Positions 18,773 to 29,256 of a DNA stretch of 64,000 nucleotides are shown piece by piece. The stretch is from Ditibartonella apis. GTDB lineage: Bacteria; Pseudomonadota; Alphaproteobacteria; Rhizobiales; Rhizobiaceae. The stretch's first letter is position 1, and every line of letters starts with the position of its first letter. Made by a program: the position numbers and the translations under genes. Under the pieces are notes generated by a model. That model was not told the DNA's origin. It ran no database searches and worked only from the letters and a program-made list of their open reading frames with translations. The DNA is taken from positions 248,001-312,000 of the forward strand of contig NZ_LXYU01000004.1 of the NCBI RefSeq assembly GCF_001952075.1. The letters are read 5' to 3'.

Positions 18773-20992
18773 TCAGTCTTTTTTCGTTGTTTCGGTGCTT
18801 GTTGTATCAGTCTTTTGGCGGCGTAATGCAATAATACGAGGAGCTGATGACCGCAGCGATTTTCCACGCCCTGAAAGACTGGGGTTAGTCATAAAATATT
18901 CCTGCGCATTGAAAGGCTTCTCGCCTTTAAGCGGTACGATGCGGCGCGAGGTCCCGTCGCTCAATATCTCGAAACTTTGTTGGTTATCAATGATATTTGC
19001 CAACATGATTTGGGAAAGTATCTGCTGGTGGACGGTTTTATTGAATACCGGTACCAATGTCTCGACACGTCGGTCGAGATTTCTCGTCATCATATCGGCA
19101 GAGCCAAAATAAACGATAGCATTTTCATTCGGTAGATCTTCCCCATTGCCGAAACAGAAAATACGGCTGTGTTCCAGAAAACGGCCAACGATAGATTTTG
19201 CACGTATATTTTCTGAAAAACCGGGAATACCTGGACGCAAGCAGCAAATGCCGCGAACCACAAGATCAACCTGAACACCGGCTTGCCCTGCCCGATACAA
19301 TGCATCGATAATTTGTGGATCCACCAGAGAATTCATCTTCATCCAGATTGCTGCAGGTTTTCCTTCTCTTGCATGCGCAATTTCATCCTCGATATGTCCG
19401 AGAATACGCCGTCGCAAAGTCAAAGGAGAAAATGCGAGTTTCATCGGTTCATCCGGCTGTGCATAACCGGTAATAAAATTGAAAATAAGTTGAACGTCGT
19501 GTCCGATATCATCATCTGTTGTGAAGAAAGAGAGGTCCGTATAAATCTTGGCAGTAATCGGATGATAATTTCCTGTTCCAAGATGGACATAGGAACGCAA
19601 TCTGTTTTCCTCGCGACGCACAACCAGAGACATCTTGGCATGTGTTTTTAACTCGATAAAGCCAAAAACAACTTGCACCCCTGCCCGTTCCAGATCCCTT
19701 GCCCAACGAATATTCGCTTCTTCATCAAAACGGGCTTTAAGTTCGACCAAAGCCGTAACCGATTTTCCTGCTTCGGATGCGTCAATTAACGCGCGAACAA
19801 TCGGACTATCATTCGATGTTCTGTAAAGCGTCTGTTTTATCGCCAACACATCCGGATCAGCAGCTGCTTGTCTTAAAAACTGTACGACTACATCAAACGA
19901 TTCGTAAGGATGATGAACAACAATATCTTTTTCCCTGATTGCTGCGAAACAGTCTCCGGCGTGCTCCCTTATCCTTTCTGGAAAACGAGGATTATAAGGA
20001 ACAAATTTCAAATCCTCACGAGGTATCGAAACAATCTCGGAAATCATATTGAGTGCAAGCAATCCATCAAGGACGCTTACCCGATTATCGGGCACGCCAA
20101 GCTCCGTTGTAACAAATTGACGTAAATCATCGGGCATTTCCGCATCAAACTCAATGCGGATCACCTGCCCGCGGCGCCTCCGTTTCAGAGCTGTTTCAAA
20201 GAGGCGAACGAGGTCTTCCGCTTCTTCTTCAACTTCAATGTCACTATCGCGAATAATGCGAAATGTACCGGCGCCATTAATTTCATAACCCGGAAAAAGC
20301 TTGCCGATAAAGAGACTGACGATATCCTCAAGCGAAATGAAGCGATAGCCGTGCCCTTCGTCCGGTAACAATGTGAAACGTTTCAAAGCTGTTGGCAGCC
20401 TCAATAGTGCCGTCATCGGCTGACGGTCGGCGCGGCGCAACAGATGAAGAGCGATCGAAAATCCTAAGTTGGGAATGAAAGGAAATGGATGGGCAGGATC
20501 AATTGAAAGCGGTGTGAGTACAGGAAAAATTGTTTCCAGAAAGTGGTTTTCGAGCCAAGTCTTTTCATTTTCACTCAAACGGTCAGGGCGAATGATCGTA
20601 ATCTTTTCCTGTTCGAGTTCATGTCGCAAAGCCCTGAGTTCCGTTTGCTGATTAGCTTGTAATCGCGCGACCTCGGCAAGCACAAAATCAAGCTGTTCCT
20701 GTGGGGTACGTCCGTCAGCACTACGAGTCACGATTCCTGCACGGACTTGTCCAGCAAGACCAGCGATACGAACCATAAAAAATTCGTCAAGATTGGTGGC
20801 TGATATTGATAGGAAGCGCAAACGTTCCAGAAGTGGATGTTTTTTATTAGCGGCTTCCATGAGTACACGATTGTTGAATTGCAACCACGAGAATTCCCGA
20901 TTAACAAAACGTTCCGGCGTTTCCATATTGATTGTATCAGCATTAGGCTGCTTAACCTCTGAATTCGACGAACTTTTTGTGCGTAAAGCCAT
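18773..20992 (-). CDS. ppk: Polyphosphate kinase 1
   Basis: Polymerises the terminal phosphate of ATP into polyphosphate. At about 739 residues it has the normal PPK1 four-domain layout: N domain ([19 protein letters not shown]), head domain, and two phospholipase-D-like catalytic domains. The phosphorylated His is in [15 protein letters not shown], followed by the conserved [17 protein letters not shown] chose ATG 20992 because AAGGG stands about nine bases upstream and the protein begins MALRTKSSS; a TTG at 21034 would add 14 residues. It leads the ppk-ppx operon. No convincing Pho box was found in the upstream 1-kb spacer. Confidence 0.96.
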   Translation of the reverse strand: MALRTKSSSNSEVKQPNADTINMETPERFVNREFSWLQFNNRVLMEAANKKHPLLERLRFLSISATNLDEFFMVRIAGLAGQVRAGIVTRSADGRTPQEQLDFVLAEVARLQANQQTELRALRHELEQEKITIIRPDRLSENEKTWLENHFLETIFPVLTPLSIDPAHPFPFIPNLGFSIALHLLRRADRQPMTALLRLPTALKRFTLLPDEGHGYRFISLEDIVSLFIGKLFPGYEINGAGTFRIIRDSDIEVEEEAEDLVRLFETALKRRRRGQVIRIEFDAEMPDDLRQFVTTELGVPDNRVSVLDGLLALNMISEIVSIPREDLKFVPYNPRFPERIREHAGDCFAAIREKDIVVHHPYESFDVVVQFLRQAAADPDVLAIKQTLYRTSNDSPIVRALIDASEAGKSVTALVELKARFDEEANIRWARDLERAGVQVVFGFIELKTHAKMSLVVRREENRLRSYVHLGTGNYHPITAKIYTDLSFFTTDDDIGHDVQLIFNFITGYAQPDEPMKLAFSPLTLRRRILGHIEDEIAHAREGKPAAIWMKMNSLVDPQIIDALYRAGQAGVQVDLVVRGICCLRPGIPGFSENIRAKSIVGRFLEHSRIFCFGNGEDLPNENAIVYFGSADMMTRNLDRRVETLVPVFNKTVHQQILSQIMLANIIDNQQSFEILSDGTSRRIVPLKGEKPFNAQEYFMTNPSLSGRGKSLRSSAPRIIALRRQKTDTTSTETTKKD

Positions 20993-22070
20993 ATTGCTTT
21001 TCCCTTCATTCTCATGTCTTGATGCTGCAATCAACTTGACCGCATCACCCCGCTGTGAACGGAATAATTTTGAATCATATCATTCTATAATTATCGAAAG
21101 TCTACAACGACGAAACAACAATGACAAATTCTATATCCGCATTCGGATTGCTGATATGTCCATGTTTCTTACATTAAAGCCTAAGGTTTTACGACGTCTG
21201 ACTATATTCAAAAAATATTATCAAGAGGGTAAGTAAAATAGGTTTTTCATAAAAAATCATTTTAAACGTTTTTAATTGGTAATTATTATATAAATAAAAC
21301 ACGAAATATTTTTCATAAATATAAAAATACATTTTATGGGATATTTTTTAAAAAATTAATTTAAATACAATTAAAATTGTTATATTAATATTTATTAATT
21401 TTTAATTCCAATCGCAATTGTGGTTATTCATCTCCGCTGTTATAAGTGCTTTAATTTTTCATGATTGCCATAAGTGCAATTTTGGTTCGAAATCCGGACT
21501 GACACAAATGTCGCATTAAATGATACGGGCTACAAAACTCGAAAAATTCCGAGATTCTCAAACGAGCAAGAAGAACGTTGACGTTATCTTTGTCTCAAAC
21601 CACTTGCAGTTCTTATGGTTCCGACAATAATAGATCAAATAACAATTTATCGATAAGCGTTGCGTGCCATCGGGCCTGATTTTCTCGCTCGTAGTGAAGA
21701 TTTGTAGCTATCTGTATTGCTTATTATTTTCTGCTTACCAAGTTTCCCGCTCCCCCAATACATTTTCACTAATGCAAACGAAATTGCTCTCGATAAATAG
21801 TTGGGTAGGAAGATCGACAATATCTTTTAATAATACGTAGATTAATAGCGCGAATGCGATGCAGCGATATGAGATGGAAAGCATCAAAAACAGATGAAAG
21901 ACATAATTATACAACTTTTAGTAGATCGGGTTATGTTAAAGTGATCGAAACGCGCAGACATTTGACACAAAATGTTGGCTATCAGGCATCAATTAGGCTA
22001 TAGAAAAGAACGTTATCAATGGTAGTGCAATATTGCGCTTCGACAACTTATTTTGACACGGAGTTTTGAC
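20993..22070. other. AT-rich spacer between divergent ppk and the zinc-finger gene
   Basis: Just over 1 kb without a supported gene. Bases 21240-21420 are almost pure A and T. A plus-strand frame at 20793-21236 overlaps ppk and has no homologous look. A 36-codon frame near 21521 is featureless. No tRNA or terminator was seen. Confidence 0.5.
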
Positions 22071-22334
22071 ATGGCTGATCATCACATTCCTCATTTTCAA
22101 AATGACGGCGGATATAAAATGATTGAAATCGGCGTGAAGAAGTTCATGTGCGTTGGAGCCAATCCGCCTTTTGACCATCCTCATATATTTATTGATATGG
22201 GTGCAGATAACGAGAAGATTTGCTCTTATTGTTCAACGTTGTATCGGTATAACCCGTCACTTTCGGAGATGGAAACAAATCCGGCCAATTGCAGTTTTGA
22301 CCCTGAGCAAAGCGCGATCAAGATCGCTAGTTAA
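22071..22334 (+). CDS. CHCC zinc-finger domain protein
   Basis: A small 87-residue protein with the zf-CHCC zinc site: Cys27 (KKFMCVGA), His at 36/38 (FDHPHIF), and Cys51-x2-Cys54 (ICSYCSTLYRY). The family includes mitochondrial NDUFS6, the zinc subunit of complex I, and is common in alphaproteobacteria as a stand-alone protein. A role with complex I is known for the eukaryotic relative and only inferred here. ATG 22071 has GGAG nine bases upstream; an in-frame TTG at 22053 is unlikely. The FAD monooxygenase gene follows 26 bases later, so they are probably co-transcribed. Confidence 0.9.
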   Translation: MADHHIPHFQNDGGYKMIEIGVKKFMCVGANPPFDHPHIFIDMGADNEKICSYCSTLYRYNPSLSEMETNPANCSFDPEQSAIKIAS

Positions 22335-22360
22335 TCAACATTGAAATACGAGGAATAGCT

Positions 22361-23593
22361 ATGGATTGGCAAAAACACGAAAAACCAATCATAGTGGGGG
22401 CTGGAATTGCCGGATTAAGCTCGGCGTTAGCATTATCCGATAAGGGTATAAGTAATCTTGTTCTGGAAAGTCGGGATCATCTCGAAGAAGTAGGCGCCGG
22501 TATTCAATTGGCGCCGAATGCTACCCGATTGTTAAAAAAATGGGGTGTTCTTGATCGCCTTATAGAGGTGGGAGTAAAGACGCATTTCCTCGAATTGAGA
22601 GATGGACTTTCTGCCAAAACGCGGATGCAGGTTGATCTTCAGGATGTGTCGGAACGCCGCTGGCATGCACCATATATCACGATCCACCGTGCCGATCTTC
22701 AAAATGTGCTTTATGAAAAAGCAAAACAAAACTCTCTTATCAATATACGATTTGATGAAAAAGTAATTGCTGTTTCGAAAGAAACACCGGAACTGGCTGA
22801 AGTTCATACCGACCATCAGGGCTCGGAACATGGCTTTGTCACACCGCTCATCATCGGATGTGATGGTGTTTGGTCGAAATTGAGACAATTTCCGCCGCTT
22901 GACGATCACGCGAGTTTCAGTGGTTATATTGCTTGGCGTGCCACAATCGATGTTGACGCACTTCCGAAGGAATTTATTCGGACTTTTACCGATATAAAAA
23001 CCGTCGTTGCATGGATGGGACCAAACAATCATCTCGTTGCCTATCCACTGAAAGCAGGCAAATCTTTCAACTTCGTTGCTATTACGCACGGAAACAATCC
23101 GGGCGAAATCTGGTCGCGCGAGGGGAATAAAGCAGATCTTTTAAAACATTTTAAAGATTGGCATCCCGCTATACGAAATATTTTTAATCTCATCAAGAAA
23201 TGGACATTTTGGCCGTTATTTCAAATGCTTCCGCAGCGTTTTTCAGATAATGGTTTACGTGTTTTTGTGGGCGACGCTTCGCATGGATTTCTACCTTTTG
23301 CAGCACAGGGAGCGGCGATGGCAATCGAGGATTCAGCCGCCCTTTCCGAACTGTTGGCAGACAAGGATATGAACCTTTCTGAAGCCATGAGCCGATATAG
23401 CAATATTCGTGCGCCGCGTGTCGCTGCTGTGAACAAAAGAGGCGTGTTTAACAGTTTTGTCTATCACGCAACCGGTCCCGTTGCTGTTGCCAGAAATCTG
23501 GTCATGAAGGTGCGTTCGTCAGAAAGCTTTATGGCAAGCCTTGATTGGCTTTACGGGTATGATGCAGCGGGTGCGGTACATAACCTTAAGTAG
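22361..23593 (+). CDS. FAD-dependent monooxygenase (class A, salicylate-hydroxylase-like)
   Basis: A 410-residue flavoprotein hydroxylase. It has the FAD Rossmann motif at residues 10-28 (IIVGAGIAGLSSALALSDK), the GAGIQLAPNATRLLKKWGV segment typical of 3-hydroxybenzoate or salicylate hydroxylases, the DG motif in IIGCDGVWSKLR, and the second FAD motif VGDASHGFLPFAAQGAAMAI. The aromatic substrate cannot be read. In relatives this gene sits beside the CHCC zinc-finger gene, as here. It ends only two bases from the convergent end of aapP, with no terminator between, so the 3' ends of the two messages probably overlap. Confidence 0.88.
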   Translation: MDWQKHEKPIIVGAGIAGLSSALALSDKGISNLVLESRDHLEEVGAGIQLAPNATRLLKKWGVLDRLIEVGVKTHFLELRDGLSAKTRMQVDLQDVSERRWHAPYITIHRADLQNVLYEKAKQNSLINIRFDEKVIAVSKETPELAEVHTDHQGSEHGFVTPLIIGCDGVWSKLRQFPPLDDHASFSGYIAWRATIDVDALPKEFIRTFTDIKTVVAWMGPNNHLVAYPLKAGKSFNFVAITHGNNPGEIWSREGNKADLLKHFKDWHPAIRNIFNLIKKWTFWPLFQMLPQRFSDNGLRVFVGDASHGFLPFAAQGAAMAIEDSAALSELLADKDMNLSEAMSRYSNIRAPRVAAVNKRGVFNSFVYHATGPVAVARNLVMKVRSSESFMASLDWLYGYDAAGAVHNLK

Positions 23594-23595
23594 CA

Positions 23596-24375
23596 TCATA
23601 AAATCTGGCTTAAAAATGCCTTTGCTCTTTCATGCACCGGATGATCAAAAAATTCATCCGGTGGTGCTACCTCGAGAATTTGTCCCTCATCCATAAAAAT
23701 AACCCTATCGGCAACTTGTCTCGCGAAACCCATTTCGTGGGTAACGCAGAGCATTGTCATGCCATTCTCGGCAAGATCAATCATTGTATCCAGCACCTCT
23801 TTGATCATCTCTGGATCCAATGCTGAGGTTGGCTCGTCAAACAACATGACGCGCGGCTCCATACAGAGTGAACGGGCAATTGCAACACGTTGTTGCTGCC
23901 CTCCTGAAAGCTGCCCCGGATACTTATGGGCCTGATCGGGAATCTTCACGCGTTCCAGATAATGCATTGCCTGTTCTTCTGCCTTGCGACGGCCAATATG
24001 TTTTACCCAGATAGGTGCCAGCACACAGTTTTCGAGTACCGTCAGATGCGGAAACAGATTGAAGTGTTGAAAAACCATGCCGACGTTCCGGCGAATTTTA
24101 TTCAAGCTCCACATTCCGTGTCTAAGTGGAATGCCTGTTACTGTTATTTCGCCTTCTTCTGCCCTTTCCAAACCATTGATGCATCGTATCAATGTGGATT
24201 TTCCCGAGCCGGATGGGCCGGATATAATGATTTTTTCTTTAGGTCTTACTTCGAGTTCGATGTTGCGCAACACGTGCAATCCGCCATACCATTTATTGAC
24301 ATGGTGCATTGAGACTTCCAATTGGTCATCAAACTTATCCGAATGCATTTTCAAATATTCATCCTTCCGCACCAT
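23596..24375 (-). CDS. aapP: General L-amino acid ABC transporter, ATPase
   Basis: The energy subunit of the Aap system. It is 259 residues with Walker [12 protein letters not shown]-loop [13 protein letters not shown], signature [15 protein letters not shown], Walker [14 protein letters not shown] and the His switch VTHEMGFA, a complete polar-amino-acid-type ATPase. The frame opens 17 bases inside aapM. A second ATG at 24348 is preceded by GGAAGGA 13 bases upstream and could be the real start, which would leave 250 residues. It is the last gene of aapJ-aapQ-aapM-aapP and converges with the FAD monooxygenase gene. Confidence 0.95.
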   Translation of the reverse strand: MVRKDEYLKMHSDKFDDQLEVSMHHVNKWYGGLHVLRNIELEVRPKEKIIISGPSGSGKSTLIRCINGLERAEEGEITVTGIPLRHGMWSLNKIRRNVGMVFQHFNLFPHLTVLENCVLAPIWVKHIGRRKAEEQAMHYLERVKIPDQAHKYPGQLSGGQQQRVAIARSLCMEPRVMLFDEPTSALDPEMIKEVLDTMIDLAENGMTMLCVTHEMGFARQVADRVIFMDEGQILEVAPPDEFFDHPVHERAKAFLSQIL

Positions 24376-25519
24376 TGGTTTTTGGAGAATTCAAGCGCCT
24401 CTCTATGAAATGCGCATAACGCGACATGCCAAAACAAAATACCCAGAAAACAATACCAATAAAGACCATGCCTGTCAGGGGTGTTTGCGGTGTGCTCCAT
24501 TGGGCTTGCTGGATTGCTTGTCGAACAATTCCCAAAAGATCGAACATGCCGATAATGTAAACAAGACTGGTTTCTTTAAACATACCGATAAGCACATTGA
24601 TAATGCCCGGTATAACAAGGCTATAGGCTTGAGGCAGAATGACAAGAAACATTGTTTTTAAATATCCAAGGCCGAGTGCTTCCGCGGCTTCGTATTGGCC
24701 GCGGGGTATTGCCTGTAAACCGCCACGGACAACTTCTGCAATATAAGCCGACGTAAACAGGGCAACACCGATCAACGCACGTAGAAATTTATCAAATGTC
24801 ATGTCCTGAGGCAAAAATAGCGGAAGCATGACACTCGCGATGAACAACACCGCAACAAGCGGTATGCCGCGAACGGTTTCGATAAAAATCATTGATATGA
24901 GGTGAATAACCGGCATTCGGGAACGTCGCCCAAGTGCAAGCAAGCTGCCCAGAGGAAGGGATATCGTCGTGCTACAATAGGCGATTGTCAAAGTGACAAG
25001 CAATCCGCCCCATAATTGGGTTTCAACGAGCGGCAAACCGAAATGCCCGCCAAAAAGAAAAAAATAGCCGATAACTGGAACCACAAACAGAGATATCAGA
25101 GCATTGATAATTTTAAATGGACAAGCTGGAATAAGGAGCGGCAGATTTATCACAATCACAATTAGCGCCGTCACGTTAACGCGCCAACGTTCACTGTCAG
25201 GATACCGACCATAAATGAATTGCCAAAAATTCGCTTTGACAAAAGCCCAACACGCACCGTTCCATCCGTCCGGCATATATCCGCCTTGCGTATTTGTGGT
25301 ACATGCCTTGCGGTCACTTCCACTCCATACGGCGTTGATAATCAACCAATTAACGAGAGGGATAGCAAAGTATACAATTGCGAGTGCGAGCGTGACACTC
25401 ACCACACAATTTACAGGGGTAGAGAAGAGATTCTGACGCAACCAATGCCATACCCCCCTGTCAAACACAGGTGGGGGTGATGGCGGAATAAACTTGGTCT
25501 GGACATAACGCTCAATCAT
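24359..25519 (-). CDS. aapM: General L-amino acid ABC transporter, permease AapM
   Basis: A 386-residue inner-membrane protein, the long Aap/Bzt permease type. An N-terminal extension carries extra membrane segments (residues about 30-180), followed by the conserved HisM-type core. The core includes the EAA-loop region ([20 protein letters not shown]) that contacts AapP. It forms the pore with AapQ. Its start codon is one base after the aapQ stop, and its 3' end overlaps aapP by 17 bases, showing translational coupling. Confidence 0.95.
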   Translation of the reverse strand: MIERYVQTKFIPPSPPPVFDRGVWHWLRQNLFSTPVNCVVSVTLALAIVYFAIPLVNWLIINAVWSGSDRKACTTNTQGGYMPDGWNGACWAFVKANFWQFIYGRYPDSERWRVNVTALIVIVINLPLLIPACPFKIINALISLFVVPVIGYFFLFGGHFGLPLVETQLWGGLLVTLTIAYCSTTISLPLGSLLALGRRSRMPVIHLISMIFIETVRGIPLVAVLFIASVMLPLFLPQDMTFDKFLRALIGVALFTSAYIAEVVRGGLQAIPRGQYEAAEALGLGYLKTMFLVILPQAYSLVIPGIINVLIGMFKETSLVYIIGMFDLLGIVRQAIQQAQWSTPQTPLTGMVFIGIVFWVFCFGMSRYAHFIERRLNSPKTNGAEG

Positions 25520-25520
25520 T

Positions 25521-26717
25521 CTAGCGCTCCACCAAGGCCATATGCCGGTTGAACCAGTTCATGAACAACGACACGACGATGCTTAAGCCGAGATAAACTT
25601 CGATCCAGATAACCGCAAGTTCAACGGATTGCCCGGTTCTTTCCATAATGGTGCTTGAAACCATCATCAGTTCCGAATAACCGACGGCCGCGCCCAGAGA
25701 TGTATTTTTTACAAGATTCATATATTGACTGGCCAGTGGGGGAATAATAATGCGTAAGGCCAATGGCAAAACGATTAACCGCATAATCAAACTGTTTGAA
25801 AAGCCCAAAGAGGCTCCTGCTTCAAACATGCCTTTATCTACACCTTGAATTCCGGCGCGGATTGTCTCGGCAATCAATGCACCTGTATAGATTGACAAGG
25901 CAAGATAAAGTGACAAAAATTCAGGCGATATGTAATATCCGCCGCTGAAGTTGAAGCCTTTCAAAGTGGGGATTTCCCAGGAATGGGGATAGGCAAGAAT
26001 AAAAAAAAGAACAAGCGGGCACAACAAACCGATTACGGCGCAATGCCACCATTTGACACGTGTACGACCGGTCTCTTTAATCATCCTTTGCGCATAGACA
26101 TATAAAAATCCGGCTATTGCTACCAAGATGATCGCGGATACGACGAATAATCCCACATGTTCGCCCCAGACAGGACGGGGAAGATAAATTCCTCTTATAT
26201 TAATTGCAATCGTACCCCAATGGAGACTTTGTCTTGCTGGCGGCAAAACTTGCATAACGCCGATAGACCAGAAAAACAGAAGAACAAGCGGAGGAATATT
26301 CCGGAAAAACTCGACATAGCAAAGCGATAGTTTGGCAATGAGCCAATTGTTCGATAGCCTCCCTATTCCGATAAAAAGCCCGATTAAGGTAGCTGTTACA
26401 AGGCTGATAACAGAGATAAAAACCAGATTGACAAGGCTTGCCTGAATGACCTCACCGTTGGTGGCATTGTCATCATATTGAATAATACTCGAAGGCTGGT
26501 TAAATCCCGCACGTTTATCCAGAAAATCAAAACCGGAAGCGATTCCCGACGCACGCAGGTTGATTATCGTATTATGGGTAATCCACCGAATAAAAAGAAA
26601 AAGTGCTATAATAACAAGACATTGAACTGCTAATGATAAAACCGAACGCACGTTGAAAAAGGCAGCCATTTCTGCCTTTAACGAACGTTCAGCGATACCA
26701 ATCTTGTGTTTTACCAT
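25521..26717 (-). CDS. aapQ: General L-amino acid ABC transporter, permease AapQ
   Basis: A 398-residue membrane protein that pairs with AapM. Hydrophobic segments begin near residue 25 (SLAVQCLVIIALFLFIRW). The family-specific region after the second segment includes GFDFLDKRAGFNQ, and the EAA loop reads GVDKGMFEAGASLGFSN. No Shine-Dalgarno is obvious before its ATG. The gene starts 27 bases after the aapJ stop, consistent with one aapJQMP transcript in which the binding protein gene comes first. Confidence 0.95.
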   Translation of the reverse strand: MVKHKIGIAERSLKAEMAAFFNVRSVLSLAVQCLVIIALFLFIRWITHNTIINLRASGIASGFDFLDKRAGFNQPSSIIQYDDNATNGEVIQASLVNLVFISVISLVTATLIGLFIGIGRLSNNWLIAKLSLCYVEFFRNIPPLVLLFFWSIGVMQVLPPARQSLHWGTIAINIRGIYLPRPVWGEHVGLFVVSAIILVAIAGFLYVYAQRMIKETGRTRVKWWHCAVIGLLCPLVLFFILAYPHSWEIPTLKGFNFSGGYYISPEFLSLYLALSIYTGALIAETIRAGIQGVDKGMFEAGASLGFSNSLIMRLIVLPLALRIIIPPLASQYMNLVKNTSLGAAVGYSELMMVSSTIMERTGQSVELAVIWIEVYLGLSIVVSLFMNWFNRHMALVER

Positions 26718-26744
26718 CGGGAGAAATGCGGCGACGAACAGTTA

Positions 26745-27776
26745 TCAGCGAATTGGCAAGCCATATTGCAGGCCACCTTTTGTCCAAAGAGCATTAATGC
26801 CACGCGAAATTTTCAACGGCGTATTCTGACCGATATTACGCTCGAAAATTTCGCCATAATTGCCGGTCGCTTTAATAATTTTTACGACCCAGTCATTATC
26901 AAGCCCCAAGTCTTTACCAATAGTATTTCCTTGCTCTACTCCAAGAAGACGGCGGATATCCTGATTGTCGGATTTCAGCATATCATCGACATTGGTTTGC
27001 GTAATGCCGAATTCTTCGGCGTTCAAGAGTGCATTATGTGTCCAACGTACGACATCAGCCCATTGTGGGTCACCCTGTCTAACAGCCGGTCCAAAAGGTT
27101 CTTTCGAAATGATTTGAGGTAAAACGACGTGGTCTTCAGGATTCTTTAGCTGCAAACGCAAACCATAAAGCGAAGACTGGTCAGTTGTATAGACGTCACA
27201 ACGCCCCGCGTCATAGGCCTGATTGACTTCGGTGAATTTGTCAAAAACAACGGGTGTATATTCCATTTTATTGTTGCGGAAATAATCGGCGAGTGTGAGT
27301 TCCGTCGAAGTACCGGATTGGACACAAATCGAAGCCCCCGATAATTGAAGAGCCGACGTTACTCCTTCAAGGTTCTTTTTATTGATCATGAAGCCCTGTC
27401 CGTCATAATAATTGACACCGACAAAATCCAACCCCAATGCTGTTTCCCGATTGATCGTCCAGGTGGTATTGCGGATTAAAACGTCTATTTCACCCGATTG
27501 CAGCGCAGTGAAACGCTCTTTGGAGCTTAACGGAACAAACTTGACCTTATCTCCACTTCCGAAGATAGCGGCAGCAACAGCACGACAATAGTCGACATCG
27601 AACCCCGTCCAATTACCCTTTTCATCGGGAATACTGAAGCCGGCCAGTCCGGTACTTACGCCGCATTGCAAATATCCGCGTGCCTTAACGTCATCCAATG
27701 TTCCTGCCGATGCGGTAACAGTACCAAACGCTGTAAGCGCAACACCAATCGCGGCGATGTAAGTTTTAAAAAACAT
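26745..27776 (-). CDS. aapJ: General L-amino acid ABC transporter, periplasmic binding protein
   Basis: A 343-residue soluble receptor with a Sec signal peptide (cleavage near VTASAGTLDDV, residue 24). The mature start GTLDDVKARGYLQCGVSTGL, the WTGFDVDYCRAVAAAIFG segment and the ligand-site IRNTTWT are typical of AapJ/BztA proteins, which bind a wide range of L-amino acids. GGAGAGGA precedes the ATG. The upstream 182-base spacer, shared with divergent metC, holds a perfect 11-bp inverted repeat at 27841-27897, a likely control site. Confidence 0.95.
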   Translation of the reverse strand: MFFKTYIAAIGVALTAFGTVTASAGTLDDVKARGYLQCGVSTGLAGFSIPDEKGNWTGFDVDYCRAVAAAIFGSGDKVKFVPLSSKERFTALQSGEIDVLIRNTTWTINRETALGLDFVGVNYYDGQGFMINKKNLEGVTSALQLSGASICVQSGTSTELTLADYFRNNKMEYTPVVFDKFTEVNQAYDAGRCDVYTTDQSSLYGLRLQLKNPEDHVVLPQIISKEPFGPAVRQGDPQWADVVRWTHNALLNAEEFGITQTNVDDMLKSDNQDIRRLLGVEQGNTIGKDLGLDNDWVVKIIKATGNYGEIFERNIGQNTPLKISRGINALWTKGGLQYGLPIR

Positions 27777-27840
27777 AAAGTCCTCTCCTGCGTTTGCAAA
27801 AACTTGTCCTGACAGCTATCGAAAAGCATTATCCATATCA

Positions 27841-27897
27841 GGTCAAGCAAATAGCGTGCTATAATAACCGTGAAAAGCAAACAGATTTTGCTTGACC
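27841..27897. promoter_or_regulatory. Perfect 11-bp inverted repeat between aapJ and metC
   Basis: GGTCAAGCAAA (27841-27851) and TTTGCTTGACC (27887-27897) are exact reverse complements, 35 bases apart, in the divergent promoter region. Each arm reads CTTGAC outward, the alphaproteobacterial -35 consensus, so the two arms may be the -35 elements of back-to-back promoters. They may instead be a regulator site for both operons. Clear -10 boxes at the ideal spacing are not seen. Confidence 0.6.
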
Positions 27898-27958
27898 ACC
27901 GATATATTTTATCAATGCTAAAATATAACGTGGCTTAAAAAATTGGAAAGTACACTCG

Positions 27959-29128
27959 ATGACGTCAAATAATTTTTCTGGAAAATCTGGTGTAAACACA
28001 AAACTTGCTCATTGTGGAAATGATCCGGCCGACTATTTCGGCTTTGTTAATCCACCTGTTGTTCATGCTTCGACTGTATTGTTTCCTGATGCCGAAACCC
28101 TGAAGAGCGAAAATCAGCGCTATACATATGGAACTCATGGTACGCCGACAACCGATGCTTTGTGCGACGCGATAAATTCTCTGGAAGGTGCTAAAAAAAC
28201 AGTGTTGGTACCATCCGGCCTTGCGGCCATCACAGTCCCGCTTTTGGGCGTTTTGTCGCAAGGTGATCATGTATTGATAACTGATTCCGTTTATGGTCCG
28301 ACGCGTCGTTTTGCAGATAATATGTTAAAAAAAATGGGCGTCGAAGTCGAATATTTCGAGCCAACAATCGGTGCCGCAATCGAACGTTTGATGAAGCCTC
28401 AAACCAAGGCGGTTTTCACTGAATCACCCGGATCAAATACGTTTGAAATTCAGGACATACCGGCGATTTCCTCAGTTGCACACGCACATGGTGCAGTTGT
28501 GTTGATGGATAATACATGGGCAACCCCGCTCAATTTCAAGCCGCTCGATTACGGTGTCGACATTTCAATTACCGCCGGAACGAAATATCCTGCCGGCCAT
28601 TCCGATATTCTGATCGGTTTCATTTCTGCGAATGACCGGACGAAAAGAATTGTCGAAGATGCACATAAATTCCTGGGAATGAGTGTCTCGGGTGATGACG
28701 CCTATAACACGTTACGGTCTATGCGCACGATGGGCATTCGTTTAGCCCATCAAAGCAAAACCGCTTTTGCTTTGGCACAATGGTTGGAAACCATGCCGCA
28801 AGTAGCGGAAGTGCTTCATCCTGCATTGGAAAGCCATAAAGGCCATGAAATATGGAAGCGCGATTTCAAGGGTGCCTCGTCACTATTTTCTATTGTCCTG
28901 AAAGGAGGACGCGAAAAAGAAGCCTACGCTTTTTTGAATGCACTTAAAATCTTCAAACTTGGATATTCATGGGGTGGATATGAAAGTCTAGCTGTCGAAG
29001 TCCACCTTGATGATCGTGTTTTCAAACATCAATATTTGGGTTCACTTCTGAGGCTTCAAATCGGCATTGAAGATTTTGATGATCTAAAAGCCGATTTGGA
29101 GCAGGCTTTAATCGCGACAAAACTCTGA
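27959..29128 (+). CDS. metC: Cystathionine beta-lyase
   Basis: A PLP enzyme that splits cystathionine into homocysteine, pyruvate and ammonia in methionine synthesis. It is 389 residues of the Cys/Met metabolism family: YTYGTHGTPTTDAL near the start, PLP-binding region LMDNTWATP, and the Schiff-base Lys209 in TAGTKYPAGHSD. The YSWGGYESLAVEV segment near the C terminus is typical of MetC rather than MetB or MetZ. It is divergent from aapJ, with a large inverted repeat between them. A SAM-II riboswitch was looked for in the leader and not found. Confidence 0.93.
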   Translation: MTSNNFSGKSGVNTKLAHCGNDPADYFGFVNPPVVHASTVLFPDAETLKSENQRYTYGTHGTPTTDALCDAINSLEGAKKTVLVPSGLAAITVPLLGVLSQGDHVLITDSVYGPTRRFADNMLKKMGVEVEYFEPTIGAAIERLMKPQTKAVFTESPGSNTFEIQDIPAISSVAHAHGAVVLMDNTWATPLNFKPLDYGVDISITAGTKYPAGHSDILIGFISANDRTKRIVEDAHKFLGMSVSGDDAYNTLRSMRTMGIRLAHQSKTAFALAQWLETMPQVAEVLHPALESHKGHEIWKRDFKGASSLFSIVLKGGREKEAYAFLNALKIFKLGYSWGGYESLAVEVHLDDRVFKHQYLGSLLRLQIGIEDFDDLKADLEQALIATKL

Positions 29129-29161
29129 AGGAAATCTCGAAAAATAATGGAAGCGCAATCT

Positions 29162-29189
29162 GAGGCAGGCGACAAATTCGCCCGCCCTC
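29162..29189. terminator. Weak hairpin between convergent metC and dnaE
   Basis: GAGGCAGGCG, 7-nt loop, CGCCCGCCCTC: a GC-rich stem with an A/C mismatch and one extra base. The T-rich tract lies about 10 bases further on, so this is only a possible terminator for metC. Confidence 0.35.
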
Positions 29190-29256
29190 GTTTGCCCTAG
29201 ATATTTTTATTTTAAATCAAAGCGATGTCTATTTTTGTTAAACCGGTTTTATAAAA

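Noticed and set aside
27777-27958. SAM-II or related riboswitch before metC
   Set aside because: Looked for the conserved core and pseudoknot pattern; only the long inverted repeat is present.
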